From: Gossypium raimondii | Lineage: Eukaryota; Streptophyta; Magnoliopsida; Malvales; Malvaceae | DNA length: 64,000 nt | Assembly (NCBI RefSeq): GCF_025698545.1 | Contig: NC_068570.1 | Coordinates: forward strand, 58,795,924 to 58,859,923 | Direction: 5' to 3' | In this document: positions 48,221 through 60,014 of the stretch, one piece after another | Numbering within the stretch: the first letter of the stretch is position 1 | How the letters are laid out: the number at the start of each line of letters is the position of its first letter | Program-made: the position numbers and the translations under genes | The notes under the pieces: generated by a model | Told to the model about the DNA's origin: nothing | The model's database searches: none | The model's input: the letters and a program-made list of their open reading frames with translations, nothing else

Positions 48221-50559
48221 CTGTCCAAACCCCCAAAGAGAAACATGTCAAAAGAAATCTCCACAATCGGTAAATAAAACAAAGTACCAACAAGCATTTC
48301 ATATGTTCCATTCTATGAATAATAAAGTAAATAAGCACATATTTTACTCATAAAGTGGGTCTTCAATTAGCTTTAGATTGTTAGTACCAACATCTAGCAT
48401 ATCCGGGAGTATATGTCGAGATGATTGATTTAATAATTAAATTTCTAACACAAGACAAGAGAGTTGCCATCACAAGAAAATGTTGAAAATGTAAAATATG
48501 ATAATAACATGGAGCAAACATTTTCAGCAAGATATAATCCACACACACACATTTTGCTCAGCCATAAAAATTATTTTAATATGATATATTATCATATATT
48601 TAGCTTTCCACTAAGTATGAAACCCTTATGGGGCCTTCTTTTATTTGCCCAAATTAAAATAGTCATACCAATGCAAAGTAAATCAGTTTAATTTGATTCC
48701 ATCTCTATTTTATTTTATTTATATTTAATGATAAAGTATATACATTTTCATATAGGAATAACTTTTAATGGGTTTAACCTAATTCATGAACACTTTCAAT
48801 TTAAAAATAAAATAAAAGAATAAAAGCAATAAAAGCGTGAAAGCAATAAAAAGATGACACAAAATATCATTAAAAGATAACATGAATATGATATAAAAAT
48901 AAGAATATTTAACAATTATTAAATAAATAGTGAGAGATGAGAGGTAGTTGCACTCTCATCAAGCAGTGTATAACTCACTCATTTAAATGCACCACTTCCC
49001 ACTATAATGGCTCGCAAACAAACATTCATTTCATGGGGTAACTCTTTCCTTACACAAGCTAATAGCTTGCCTTCATAAATTTGCTTCTTCTCTCTCACAC
49101 TTGAATAGAATCTTTTGAACCTCTCAATTTATTAATTAGAGAAGAAAGATCTCTCATTTCTCCAACCAATCTTATGTTTCAGAACTTGTTTTTTTATTTA
49201 TTTTGTTTATGTGTTTAGTTGACAAAAGCTGATTCCAAGGGAGTTTTTATGACTTTTTTTTCTTTTTTAATTTATAGATTTCTATTGACAGCTTCAACTA
49301 TGCCTTGTCCTTAGGTGACACATTACTGAATCAAATTACTAATATATATTTATATATACAAAGGCAGCTTAGCTTATGCTATGTAGATTATTACATGGGC
49401 TATACAGGCAGGGTTGAGTGGTAGGAGCAAGGGCTTGAGAGGTATACATGCTTGTACAGAGAGTAGAGAAGTGACACATTTGGTCTATCTATTTTTTAGC
49501 TTTAATGATGAAAGTAATAGGAGGGCCTTTGACGGGGAAGAGCTACCTTCATCAAAGCTCTAATAGTTATTAGGAGTAACTGATCTTTGAATTTTGTTTC
49601 AACTGTTTGAACAAAAAAAAACCGGCTTCCTTCATGAATCGAGCCCCTTGTCTGCGTGTTTGTCATCATTTTGTCTTGATTAAAGAAAATATTTGAGCTA
49701 CAAATCATAAGTTACATAGAGTAACTTGACACTGCCATCATAATAATCTAGCACAAGATAGTGTCAAAGGTCTTCAAGAATCCAAGTCCTCATAATTTAC
49801 AGATCCCACAACTGTTCAGAGGGCCATTTTTTCAGGCGGGAGGGGGCAACAAGGAGCCTATTTCAGAATATCAGATTTATCATTCATGATTTGAATGATA
49901 ATGTAATTTGAGGATTGGGTATAAACAAAAGTTGAAAACGATTAGAACTGAAAATGTAATTTTTGTTAATGAAGGCAATTAGGATTATGATTAAAAGTCG
50001 AAACTGAAAATGTTACTACTAAATAGTAGGTTAGAATAGATGACAACGAAATTCAAAATGCTTACAGTTGAAAGCTAGAACAGATTCCAACATAAAATAT
50101 AATGTAAAAGCACATAAATATATGTGCATACACCACCAATTTAGGTGTCTAAATGTAATTGGAAAAAAAATCCCAAAAGGAGAAAGGATGATGCCCATTT
50201 TTAGTTTCAACAGAACCCAAAATTCAGAAAAAAGAAACTCAACTAAATGAGAAACATGTTGCCACGTTTCATTGGCAAATCTTAATTAAATCACAATACA
50301 TGAAGTCAAAGGATAAACTCACACCTGAATATATGGGAAGTATATGTCTTTCACCACGTTGGAGCTTAGATATGTCTAAGTTTCTCACTACAGATTTAAT
50401 ATCACCACCGTGAAGAATCATACTATAAATACATGAACTGAGACAAATAAAACGCAAACAACTCACCTAGCTAAAATGATTCTTATGCACAAATAGAATG
50501 CATGATCTAACCTCAAAACAACAATATATGAAAATTAAAGGAACATACGTAAGAGTAAA

Positions 50560-51040
50560 CCTTTGTAAAGCTCCCATGGGTGACTCCTTGATTTCTTCAT
50601 CAAGAGGATCCCTAATGCCTCCATCAGTCTAATGTAAAAAGATTTTGATGACATAATGCAACAAACTTCGAGAAAATTTCATAACAAAAATAATTTCTAT
50701 AAAACTTATTCTTTAGGGAAATTAATAATAAGACTATCTTACACTCCAACTACATTCAGAGCGAATTGCCAAGTAAAGCCTTTCGTGCAAGACGTAACTT
50801 GTAAACTTTCTTGGATTGTTTTGTCTTGGAAGAGACTTCAACACACTATATGAAGACAAGAAAATATATAACTACAAAAATCTATTAAGTCTCTAGGAAA
50901 TGATTCTATCAAGATAAAAGCAGAGGAAAGGACATGTGGTTTGTCAAATAGGTCATACCTCCCTAGATTCATAGATGCAATAGGTCCTCCATATCCAAAC
51001 ATGCCAAAAAAGGGCTGCATTGTTATGAAAGCCAAAGTGA
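50560..51040 (-). other. Exon-like segments of unknown origin inside the CACTA
   Basis: Minus-strand segments read TDGGIRDPLDEEIKESPMG (about 50640-50560), LKSLPRQNNPRKFTSY plus VLHERLYLAIRSECSW (about 50850-50740) and QPFFGMFGYGGPIASMNLG (about 51030-50950). Each is bounded by plausible acceptor or donor sites. I cannot name a family and see no link to malic enzyme. They may be a second captured gene or chance. Confidence 0.3.
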
Positions 51041-52329
51041 GAGCTTCTAACTAACATTAGAATCTTTGTGTGCAAACATAAAAGGCAAGCTTCAATTATG
51101 TTGAATCTCGCATGAGAAACTAATGTGTCTAACCAAAGAAATACATGAGTTTCATGATTTTGTACCACTAAGAATGGTGGCTTGCACCCTATTGCTCGTT
51201 GTTTATATAACCTGCTTAGCGAGGCACCCATCTTTCCCTGAATAGAATAAGTGGAATAAACTTGAATTCATTAGCAAAACTCAAAAGAAAAACTATAATT
51301 AAGAAACACAACCAAGAGAAGTCTATAGTGCATATTTCCTTCCAAAATATATCCCACTTAAGTTCAAACTTTGTACCATGAACAAACCGGTGTGGATGGA
51401 TGAGAGAAAATCTAAAAGGTCGCTTGAAAAGTGTAGCGCTTGAATACATCAACCATAACTTAACTTCGCCTTACCGACTACTGTAAGAAAAGTAACCCAA
51501 AGTGCCAAACCAATAAGTCGTAAAAAAAAAACATAAATATAAAAGAAGAGAAAAGGACTTCATATAAACATACCACTTCACAATAGAGTTTTCATCATCA
51601 TTGTCCATTCCAGTCCAAGGTCAAAATTGAGATTCCACTCTCAAGAACATCCACACTTCAAAAACATTAAAATAGCCATTAGCCATATAAAGTATGATGA
51701 AAACAATTTGTTTTTTATTATGAGAAAAAGCAACACATCATTAAAAACACTGGCATTGGGTATAAACAAAAGGGTGTTTTTTTGTTAAACGTTTGCGGCG
51801 AGGATAGCCATTGGAGAGCAGAAGAAGAAGGGGAAGTAGAGAAAACGATGAAGAAGGAGTTCAAAACATCGTCGTCTGGTACCGAGATGGAAAGCTGGGT
51901 TTCTTTGATAGGGTCAGGTGAAGAGGAAAGAGAGAAAGGGAGAGGGGAAAGGGTAATAGGAGAAAGGACTTGGTGAATAGAAAGGGAACGGGTAAGGCCA
52001 TGGGAAGATTAGGGATTTCATGGGGGGAAAATTTGGGGTAAAATGGCGCCATTCTAAAATGATTTTTATTTTATAAAAACGCCGCTATTGTTTATTTTTT
52101 ATCTGTTAAAAATTTATTTTATTTTGAACAAAATGACTATATTTTGTTCTACTAAAAATCTTTTATTTTATCTGTTAAATATTATTAGTTAAGTCATATA
52201 AAATATTTATTATTTTTTAAAATTAATTTTTTTATAAAAAAACTAAGTACTCTCAAAATAAATATCATAGATTTTAATAAGAAAAAAATTATTAAATGGT
52301 TGTAATTAATTATTAAGTTATAATTATCC

Positions 52330-52900
52330 AAGCAATTAACCTTTAACCTCTAACCCTTAATTCCTAACCTCTAACCTCTAACCTCTAACCCCTCTTTTAC
52401 AATTATATAATAACTTAATTAATATATAAATTAAAAAATATTAATTAATCTAAACCTTAAACCATAACCTAACCCCGAATTTTTAAACCCTAAATCACTA
52501 ACTCTTAACTTTTAACCCCTAACCTAAACCCCTAACCCCTAACTACTAACCCCTAAACCTTATCTAATATATAAATTCAAAAACATTAATTAATCTAAAC
52601 TCGAATCCCTAACCCCTAACCCCTAAACCTTATTTCATAAAAGATTAAAACACACTAATTAATCTAAACCCTAAAGTCTAACTTGACATCGAATCCATAA
52701 ACCTTAAATCCCTAACTCTTAATCTCTAACCCCTAACCCCTAATGCCTAAATCACAACCCTTAAACTAGAATCTCTAATCCCTAATCCCTAATTCCATAA
52801 TCTATAAATGTTAAAATTGTAACTCCTAAACCGGCCTTAAATCCTAAATTAACCATATACCCTAAACCATATATATTAAACCCTAAACTATAATGATAAT
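52330..52900. repeat. Degenerate telomere-like CCCTAA tract in the CACTA
   Basis: Dozens of diverged 'cccctaac', 'ccctaaacc' and 'acctctaacc' units lie in one orientation, mixed with AT-rich pieces. The plant telomere unit is CCCTAAA, so this resembles a decayed interstitial telomere-like array or an independent simple repeat. Confidence 0.7.
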
Positions 52901-53504
52901 TAATTAAATATTTTAAAATTAATACTATCGTATTTTTTACAATTAAAATCAATCACCATCTACCTAAAAATTTTTAAAATTATTTTAAATAATAGTATTT
53001 TAATTTTTCCATTTTTAACAAATATTTTTCTATGTTTTTTTATTTCAAATTTATCCATTTAACAAATATTCAATTAAAAATAAATTAAATTTTAATTAAT
53101 ATAAATAAACAAATTAAATAGTAAATAACAGATAAAATATTTTTGCGGCGCTTTCTCAAAAACGCCGCTAAAGCTCTGAGCATTAGCGGCGCTTTTTCAA
53201 AAACGCCGCTAAAGATCTGAGCATTAGCGGCACTTTTTCAAAAACGGCGCTAAAGATCTGAGCATTAGTGGCGCTTTTTTAAAAACGCCGCTAAAGACCT
53301 GATAGGTCAAAAAAACGATGTCGTTGGGCTTAGGTTTTTTTGCGGCGTTTTTCCAAAAAACGCCGCTAATGCTTGATCTTTAGCGGCGTTTTGTGTAAAG
53401 CGCCGCTAATGCTTGATTTTTAGCGGCGCTTTTTGTCCAAACGCCACTAAAAGTGCCGCTAAAAGCCTGTTTTGGTGTAGTGATATGTGTGTATATATGT
53501 ATTA

Positions 53505-54444
53505 AAAGGGTAATATGTCCAAAACGCCCAAACGCTGCGCAACAACATGGATTAAATTGAAACAATATTAAAACACGTGGCCAAAATTAAAAAACACTGA
53601 TTTAAGCACCCCTCAAAGAACAAAGGACTAATTGCGCAAATGGCCCATTAAGGGCAAAAGCTCGCAGATCACTTGGCCATTAGACAGAACCCTTTTTTTT
53701 TGCAAACATTTTAAAACCAAATTAAAACCTAAATCTAAAGGCTTTTTGTTCAAATCTGCAGAAGAAGGGAGAACGTCGTTCCCATCCTCGATCGCTTCAT
53801 CTTCGAGACCTTCGCCCATTCAACTCTGTCTCGGACAGAGGAAAGGAGGGCGTCAATGCTTCGCAATGGTAAGTCCCCTTCACCTTACCCTTTTTGTTTA
53901 TTTGTTTTAAGAAATCGAAGAAAAACAAAATGAAATGAAAACAGTAAAAAAAAAAGAGGAAAAAGAGAACCAAAATTTATCACCTTCAAAAAAATCTCTT
54001 TTCTCTCTTGTATTCCTTTTAATTTTCAATACAAAAATTTTTCCTTTTACACTTTTTTTAGTCTTTCCTAAAACAGTTTACCATCGACCCCCCATACCGA
54101 AAACTCATAATAATATAAATACAAATCCTATCTCTTGCTTGTTATCCTGTGGTTCGTTGTAGGTGCATACTGGAAGAAAGACGTGCATATCGTGCGTAGA
54201 GGCGATAACTGCTAGCATACACGCACGAAGTGGCCCAATGTCTGCGGCGCTGCTGATGCAAGGGAGGCTAGGGTTTTTTTTTCACATGTGCTGTTAAGGG
54301 CTACATTGTAGTTATGGTAGGGTTTGGGCCTAGTGTATTGGGCCAAGGGTATTTGGGCTAATGTAATTGGGCCTCGTAAATTAGGTTTTTAAATGGACTG
54401 GACACTTTTATTTATTTGAGCCTGGGCTAAAATTGGGTATTACA
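53505..54444 (+). repeat. 5' LTR (second part) of the nested element
   Basis: 940 bp, matching 56881-57820 with few changes. Contains 'ggtaagtccccttcacc' and ends GGGTATTACA. Confidence 0.85.
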
Positions 54445-54539
54445 GCTGCCCCTCTTTGCTCGTTGTCGTATAATGGGAACAGAGCAAAGACTTTAAAAAT
54501 AACCAATTTTGCCCAGTCATGCTAGACCTTAATGCTCTT

Positions 54540-55760
54540 CTTCTTCAAGTAGCCACACTCCAACCTACTGCATTTTCAGAGGTATAGGATCAAACACTTA
54601 GATCCATTCCACTGCAACATCAGAGACATAGGATTTGTACTCTTCGGGAGAACATTTTCTATCTTCAATCAGCTCCACTGCAACTTCATGGAGATAAGAC
54701 TTGTAGCTTTAACTTGTTCCAATGAGATTTGACATGACCTGCTATTCTTGTAGCTTCTCAAAAGAACAAAAATTGCTATATTTAGTCTACTTCACTGCAA
54801 CTTCAAGGAGGTATGACTTGTAGCTCCAACTTATTCTGTTACAACTTTAAAGATAAGTCTGATGCGATTTGCTCCCTGCAACTTCAGAGAGATAAAATCT
54901 GAATGTTTTAATCTACTCCACTGTAACCTCAGGGAGATAGGATTTGGGTCTTCAATTCATTTAACTGTAATGTCGCGGAAACAAGATTCGCCGTCATGAC
55001 TTCAATCTATTCCACTACACTACTAGGAAAGTAAGACCCGCCATTGTGGCTTCAATCTTTTTAAATTGCAATGTCGGGGAAACCAGATCCGCTGTCGTAG
55101 CTTCAATCTGCTCCACTGCACCGCCAAGAAAGTAAGACCCGCCGTTGTGGCTTCAATCTTTCTAAATTGCAATATCGGGGAAACCAGATCTGCTGTCGTA
55201 GCTTCAATCTGTTCCACTGCACCGCCAAGAAAGTAAGACCCGCCGTTGTGGCTTCAATTTTTTTAAATTGCAATGTCAAGGAAACCAGATCTGCTGTCGT
55301 AGCTTCAATCTGTTCCACTGCACCGCCAAGAAAGTAAGACCCGCCGTTGTGGCTTCAATCTTTTTAAATTGCAATGTCGGGGAAACCAGATCCGCTGTTG
55401 TAGCTTCAATCTGTTCCACTGCACCGCCAGGAAAGTAAGACCCGTCGTTGTGGCTTCAATCTTTTTAAATTGCAATGTCGAGGAAACCAGATCCGCTGTC
55501 GTAGCTTCAATCTGTTCCACTGCACCGCCAGGAAAGGAAGACCCGCCGTTGTGGCTTTAATCTTTTCCACTGTAATGCCAAAGAGATAGGATTCGTTGTC
55601 CACAGCTTCAATCCGCTCCACTTCAACTAAACCAAGCCTTAACGCTAGGGAGATAAAATTCGCTGTCGTGGCTTCAATCTGCTTCGCTACAACGCCAAGG
55701 AAATAAAAATCTACTATTTTTAACCTACTCCACTGCTGCTTAGGGAGATAAGGCTGAAGT
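54540..55760. repeat. Minisatellite of ~50-bp monomers with a homogenised ~101-bp dimer core
   Basis: Monomers share 'gcttcaatct' plus 'ccactgca' or 'aaattgcaatg' and 'agataaga/accaga'. In the core (about 54990-55620) two monomer types alternate: one with 'aaattgcaatgtcggggaaa', one with 'ccactgcaccgccaagaaag'. The dimer repeats about every 101 bp five to six times. Flanking monomers (54540-54980 and 55620-55750) are more diverged and not in strict alternation. Confidence 0.85.
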
Positions 55761-56880
55761 TTTACGGGTTTGTTCTCTGGGGAACATGACCTGTATAATT
55801 CAATTTATGAACCTAATTATGCCTAGTGATTAGGATGTCATGATCAGAATGAATCAAATGCTCCTAACTGGACGTGTATGAATGACATTTGAATAAATGT
55901 ATAATATTATTTTTTCGAGAATGATCCCACTTTATCACTTAGGTTGTCATTACTCAAAGTTTACTGACGTGCTACAACGCCTTCTTGCTTAGCTAGCATT
56001 TTCAAAGAAACACTTGATCAGATTGCCTCCACTGTAAACTTCAAAGTTCAATCCACTGGGACGCAAAATTTGTACCATCTTTCTCCTGCTGTAACTCAAG
56101 GGTAGAAAAATCTGGCCTTTTCTCAATCTTCTCTTATCGCAAGGTGAAGCACTTCGGTCCTTTATACCATTCTCAAGGTGTCATACCAAATGCTCATGCA
56201 CAAATGAAGAATTTCTTTCTCCAAGGAAACCTCTTCTTATTGCAAGGTGATCATTGCTTGCTTGTTCATTGACGCTTTGTCACCAACACGATATCTTGTC
56301 ACTTTGTTCAATCAATGTTATGACAACAAAATCTGAAGGGATAGTCTCAATTTAGACATTTCCTTCCCAGATATTTCAACCTTTAAACTTGGTGCGTTCT
56401 AAACAATAGTCCTGTTTCAGGTCACTATATTATTTAGAAACTCATAGGGTAATATGCAAAACTTCCCTTGTGAAAGTTTTATTAGTCCATTGATCCGTTT
56501 TGAAAAAGAAAATTCTCGATTATTTAGGATTAATAAAGAAAATATAATAAAATATAAATGTATATACGTATATATTTATGTAAAAAGAAAAACTATGAAA
56601 GCAAGATAATAAAATATGTATATAATATATATGTATTTAAAAACGTTTAAAATAAATACATATATATATTAACATACATATGTGTGTATATATGTAGGTA
56701 TGATAATAATAATATACAATAAAAGAATAATTAATAATATAAATTAATATAAAAAAACTAAAAGCTAAAACAACACATTAATGATTAAATTGAAAACAAA
56801 CGAAATTTTAAAGCCAAATTTTAAAGACAGAAAACTCAAAAAGGGACCAAATTAAAATGCGCACAACAGGGGAAGGATCG

Positions 56881-57820
56881 AAAGGGTAATTTGTCCAAAA
56901 CGCCCAAACGCTGCGCAACAACATGGACTAAATTGAAACAATATTAAAACACATGGCCAAAATTAAAAAACACTGATCTAAGCACCCCTCAAAGAACATA
57001 GGACTAATTGCGCAAATGGCCCATTAAGGGCAAAAGCTCGCATATCACTGGGCCATTAGACAAAACCCTTTTATTTGCAAACATTTTAAAACCAAATTAA
57101 AACCTAAATCTAAAGGCTTTTTGTTCAAATCTGCAGAAGAAGGGAGAACGCCGTTCCCATCCTCGATCGCTTCATCTTCGAGACCTTCGCCCATTCAACT
57201 CCGTCTCGGATAGAGGAAATGAGGGCGTCAATGCTTCGCAATGGTAAGTCCCCTTCACCTTACCCTTTTTGTTTATTCGTTTTAAGAAATCGAAGAAAAA
57301 CAAAATGAAATGAAAACAATAAAAAAAACAGAGGAAAAAGAGAACCAAAATTTATCACCTTCAAAAAAATCTCTTTTCTCTCTTGTATTCCTTTTAATTT
57401 TCAATACAAAAAATTTTCCTTTTACACTTTTTTTAGTCTTTCCTAAAACAGTTTACCATCGATCCCCAATACCGAAAACTCATAATAATATAAATACAAA
57501 TCCTATCTCCTGCTTGTTATCCTGTGGTTCGTTGTAGGTGCATACTGGAAGGAAGACGTGCATATCGTGCGTAGAGGCGATAACTGCTAGCACACACGCA
57601 CGAAGTGGCCCAATGTCTGCGGCGCTGCTGATGCAAAGGAGGCTAGGGTTTTTTTTTTCACATGTGCTGTTAAGGGCTACATTGTAGTTGGGCTAGGGTT
57701 TGGGCCTAGTGTATTGGGCCAAGGGTATTTGGGCTAATGTAATTGGGCCTCGTAAATTAGGTTTTTAAATGGACTGGACACTTTTATTTATTTGTGCCTG
57801 GGCTAAAATTGGGTATTACA
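56881..57820 (+). repeat. 3' LTR of the nested element
   Basis: 940 bp, nearly identical to 53505-54444, ending GGGTATTACA just before the AAGGT duplication. The sequence before 56881 (56560-56880) is AT-rich with 'tatatatgta' runs that echo 53488-53502, so the LTR may start earlier than marked. Confidence 0.85.
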
Positions 57821-58310
57821 AAGGTTATGTTCATTATTTTGGAATTAGAAAAGTCGTATTCTTAACTTACGAAATATGACTTCCTTCTAAAGCCGAGATA
57901 ATCAAATATTTACTTTAAAATAAAAAAAATGAGATTTAAGTGATGATCAAATGACGTTCATTCTTGTTCTTGAGGATCTAAGGCATTGTGTCTTAACTTA
58001 CGGGACATGATCCTTTCTTCTCGATTAACTTGAAATAAGCCCTTTTCGTGAAAATTAATTTAGTTAAGTAATGTCTTAATAAGGGATCGTATTTTTAATT
58101 TTTGGCTAATCCTTTCTCGTGTATAACCAACTCCCGAACCCATTTAATGAATTTTGTAGACCAAAAATTGTTGTATTAGTAAATCAAACTTTTTATTAAA
58201 AACATCAAATTACGAGGTGATCCGATCACACCTCATAAAAAAGATTGGTGGCGACTCCATTTTAATTTCTTTTAAAATAAAAAAGGTCGATCAAAAAGGT
58301 TTCGATGTGA

Positions 58311-60014
58311 AATTGATGAACATAAAATTTAGTAAATTTAGTAAATTTACTAAACATAAAATTTAGTAAACCTATTTTATTCTCATCAAATTTAGTAAAT
58401 TTTTTTATTTAATAAACATAAAATGCGAATTAGTTTATACTTTTTTAAATAGCTTTACTTTAGGTAAAATATATTTACTTTAATAATAAAACAAATGAAT
58501 TTTATGAGTAAAAATCATAGATTAAGAGCTTATTTAACTACAAAAATAGGTTGATGGCTTGTTTATTAAATAAAAAAGTGAGTTGAAGGGGAATAAAAAG
58601 AAAATAATAAATAAGGAAGGCTTAGAAGGCAATTAGCCACGTTTCAACTTTAGTGCCGCCACACCCACAGGCGGCACCAATTCACTTTCAAAATTCAAAA
58701 TGGTAAATTTTCATATCAGGTCCTTAAAACTTTAGATCATTACATTTTAGTCCTGTCGTTCTCGCAAAGGCACCTTTGAGTGCCGCCGCCATGTGCACCT
58801 TTGGTGCCGCCCGTGGCATCCGATTTTCCACTGTTCTATTTTTTTGTATTATTTTGGTAAATAATAAAAAGTTAGTCATATTTTGGTATTTTTTTAATTT
58901 TTTAGTAATATTTTAGTAAAAATCCCGTAAAAAGTCCACACAGCTTAAAATTTCACTATTAAATATGTGTTTTGTGTTTATATAAAAGGTATAAAAATAA
59001 AATTAACTCTTAATCTTTACAAGTTTATTCAATTTGACCCTTACTCTTTTATTAGAAATAAATTAAAAATTTTGAAACTAATAAAGCTAAATGGTCAAGA
59101 AAACCTTAGTACAAAATTAAAAAAAATCAATTAAACCCTTTAAAATTTAAAATTATTAAACTTTCATTTATTTGTTTGTTTTTATTCTTCACTTTTATAG
59201 AATTAGATATTTTGATTTAAATTTATTATGATATTTTTATTTTTACTTGAATTTTTATGATAGTTTTTCCTTAGCTTTTATTTTTCACTTTTATACGAAG
59301 TGTTGGAAGTCTTGGTAAAAAAGAAAAATGAGAAGGTTAAATATGTTACCATGATGAGAGTTAATTTTATACTACAAATAATGGTGTTAGAATAAAGACT
59401 TGACAAGTAATTAATTTTTCATTAAAATTATTTCATGATTAATTTTTATGTTATATTTAACTAATTATCATATCATAGTATGTGTATAGTGAGTACATGA
59501 ATATTCAAGACATATAAGATTTGAACATATATCATTTAATAAAGTAATTCTGACCTATTATTATTCATCAATAAAATTGTCCTCCTCATCAACATTGCAA
59601 GAATTATGTAAGTTTTACGTTAATTAATTTAATCATTACACTTAAGTGTTCATGAATTCAACTGAATCAATTTAACATATTTAATGATATTTAGTATTTT
59701 TTTAATTCTATAGAGTACAACTGTGGAGGTTAACATTATCTTGTATAATGATTTAAGAGGGACGAAAAATAGTGAAATTACGGTGCGACTTTCATACAAT
59801 AAGTCAATTCAATGCAAAAATATCTACATGAAAGACATACATTTGAATTATGGAATAAATGGTAAAATATATGATGGCACCCCAAATCTCATTCTTTGAG
59901 TGTTGTTCAAAGTTGGGACGATTTTGGATGTTATATTTTGGTTGGGACTAAGGAAATAATTATCCAAATGCCCCTTCATGATAAGGAAATAATTATCCAA
60001 ATGTCCCTTCATGA
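58311..60014. other. Intergenic, no gene seen
   Basis: AT-rich. A small 'gtgccgccacacccacaggcggcacc' inverted segment is at about 58650-58680, with a related 'gtgccgccgcc' phrase at 58780-58820. Two direct copies of 'aaggaaataattatccaaatg' lie at 59950-60005. No coding sequence recognised. Confidence 0.5.

Larger units (their letters stand above)
46626..53482. mobile_element. Non-autonomous CACTA (En/Spm-type) DNA transposon carrying host exons
   Basis: The right end reads, on the minus strand, CACTACACCAAAACAGGC (53465-53482), a classic CACTA terminus. Both flanks carry dense subterminal repeats of 'tttagcggcg'/'cgccgctaaag' in both orientations (46626-47035 and 53143-53470). The left terminal CACTA bases are missing, so the left end is truncated by about 20 bp. 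There is no transposase frame. The interior has NAD-malic enzyme exons (minus strand) and further exon-like segments. Length about 6.86 kb. Confidence 0.85.
46453..57820 (+). mobile_element. Nested LTR element (with a CACTA inside its 5' LTR)
   Basis: Starts TGTCGAAACC, ends GGGTATTACA, flanked by the target duplication AAGGT (46448-46452 and 57821-57825). Direct repeats 53505-54444 and 56881-57820 (each 940 bp) are the main LTR parts. The first part of the 5' LTR (46453-46625) is cut off from the rest by the CACTA. The internal region (54445-56880) begins GCTGCCCCTC and encodes nothing recognisable; it contains a minisatellite. No PBS matching a common tRNA was found, so it is probably a non-autonomous (LARD/TRIM-like) element. 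The upstream limit of the 3' LTR is uncertain. Confidence 0.75.
44562..58310 (-). mobile_element. LTR-derived repeat, copy 2, split by a nested insertion
   Basis: 44562-46452 matches 26127-28015 almost throughout. The match resumes at 57821 ('aaggttatgttcattatttt') and runs to about 58150, continuing to 58310, where 'ggtttcgatg' is the reverse complement of a TGTCGAAACC-like terminus. The copy is therefore read on the minus strand and was a continuous ~2.4-kb unit before the insertion of 46453-57820. It is non-coding. Confidence 0.8.

Noticed and set aside
51782-51976. Glu/Arg-rich frame (65 codons) as a gene
   Set aside because: Purine-rich low-complexity sequence inside the CACTA, without a known domain; it may be a leader region of a captured gene but cannot be supported as coding.
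52330-52900. True telomere or chromosome end
   Set aside because: The units are diverged and embedded in a transposon with sequence continuing on both sides, so it is not a functional telomere.
55023-55621. Overlapping minus-strand frames with a repeated EQIEATTADLVS-type peptide
   Set aside because: They come from the 101-bp minisatellite. The period is not a multiple of three, so the peptide is read in different frames in successive units and has no start context.
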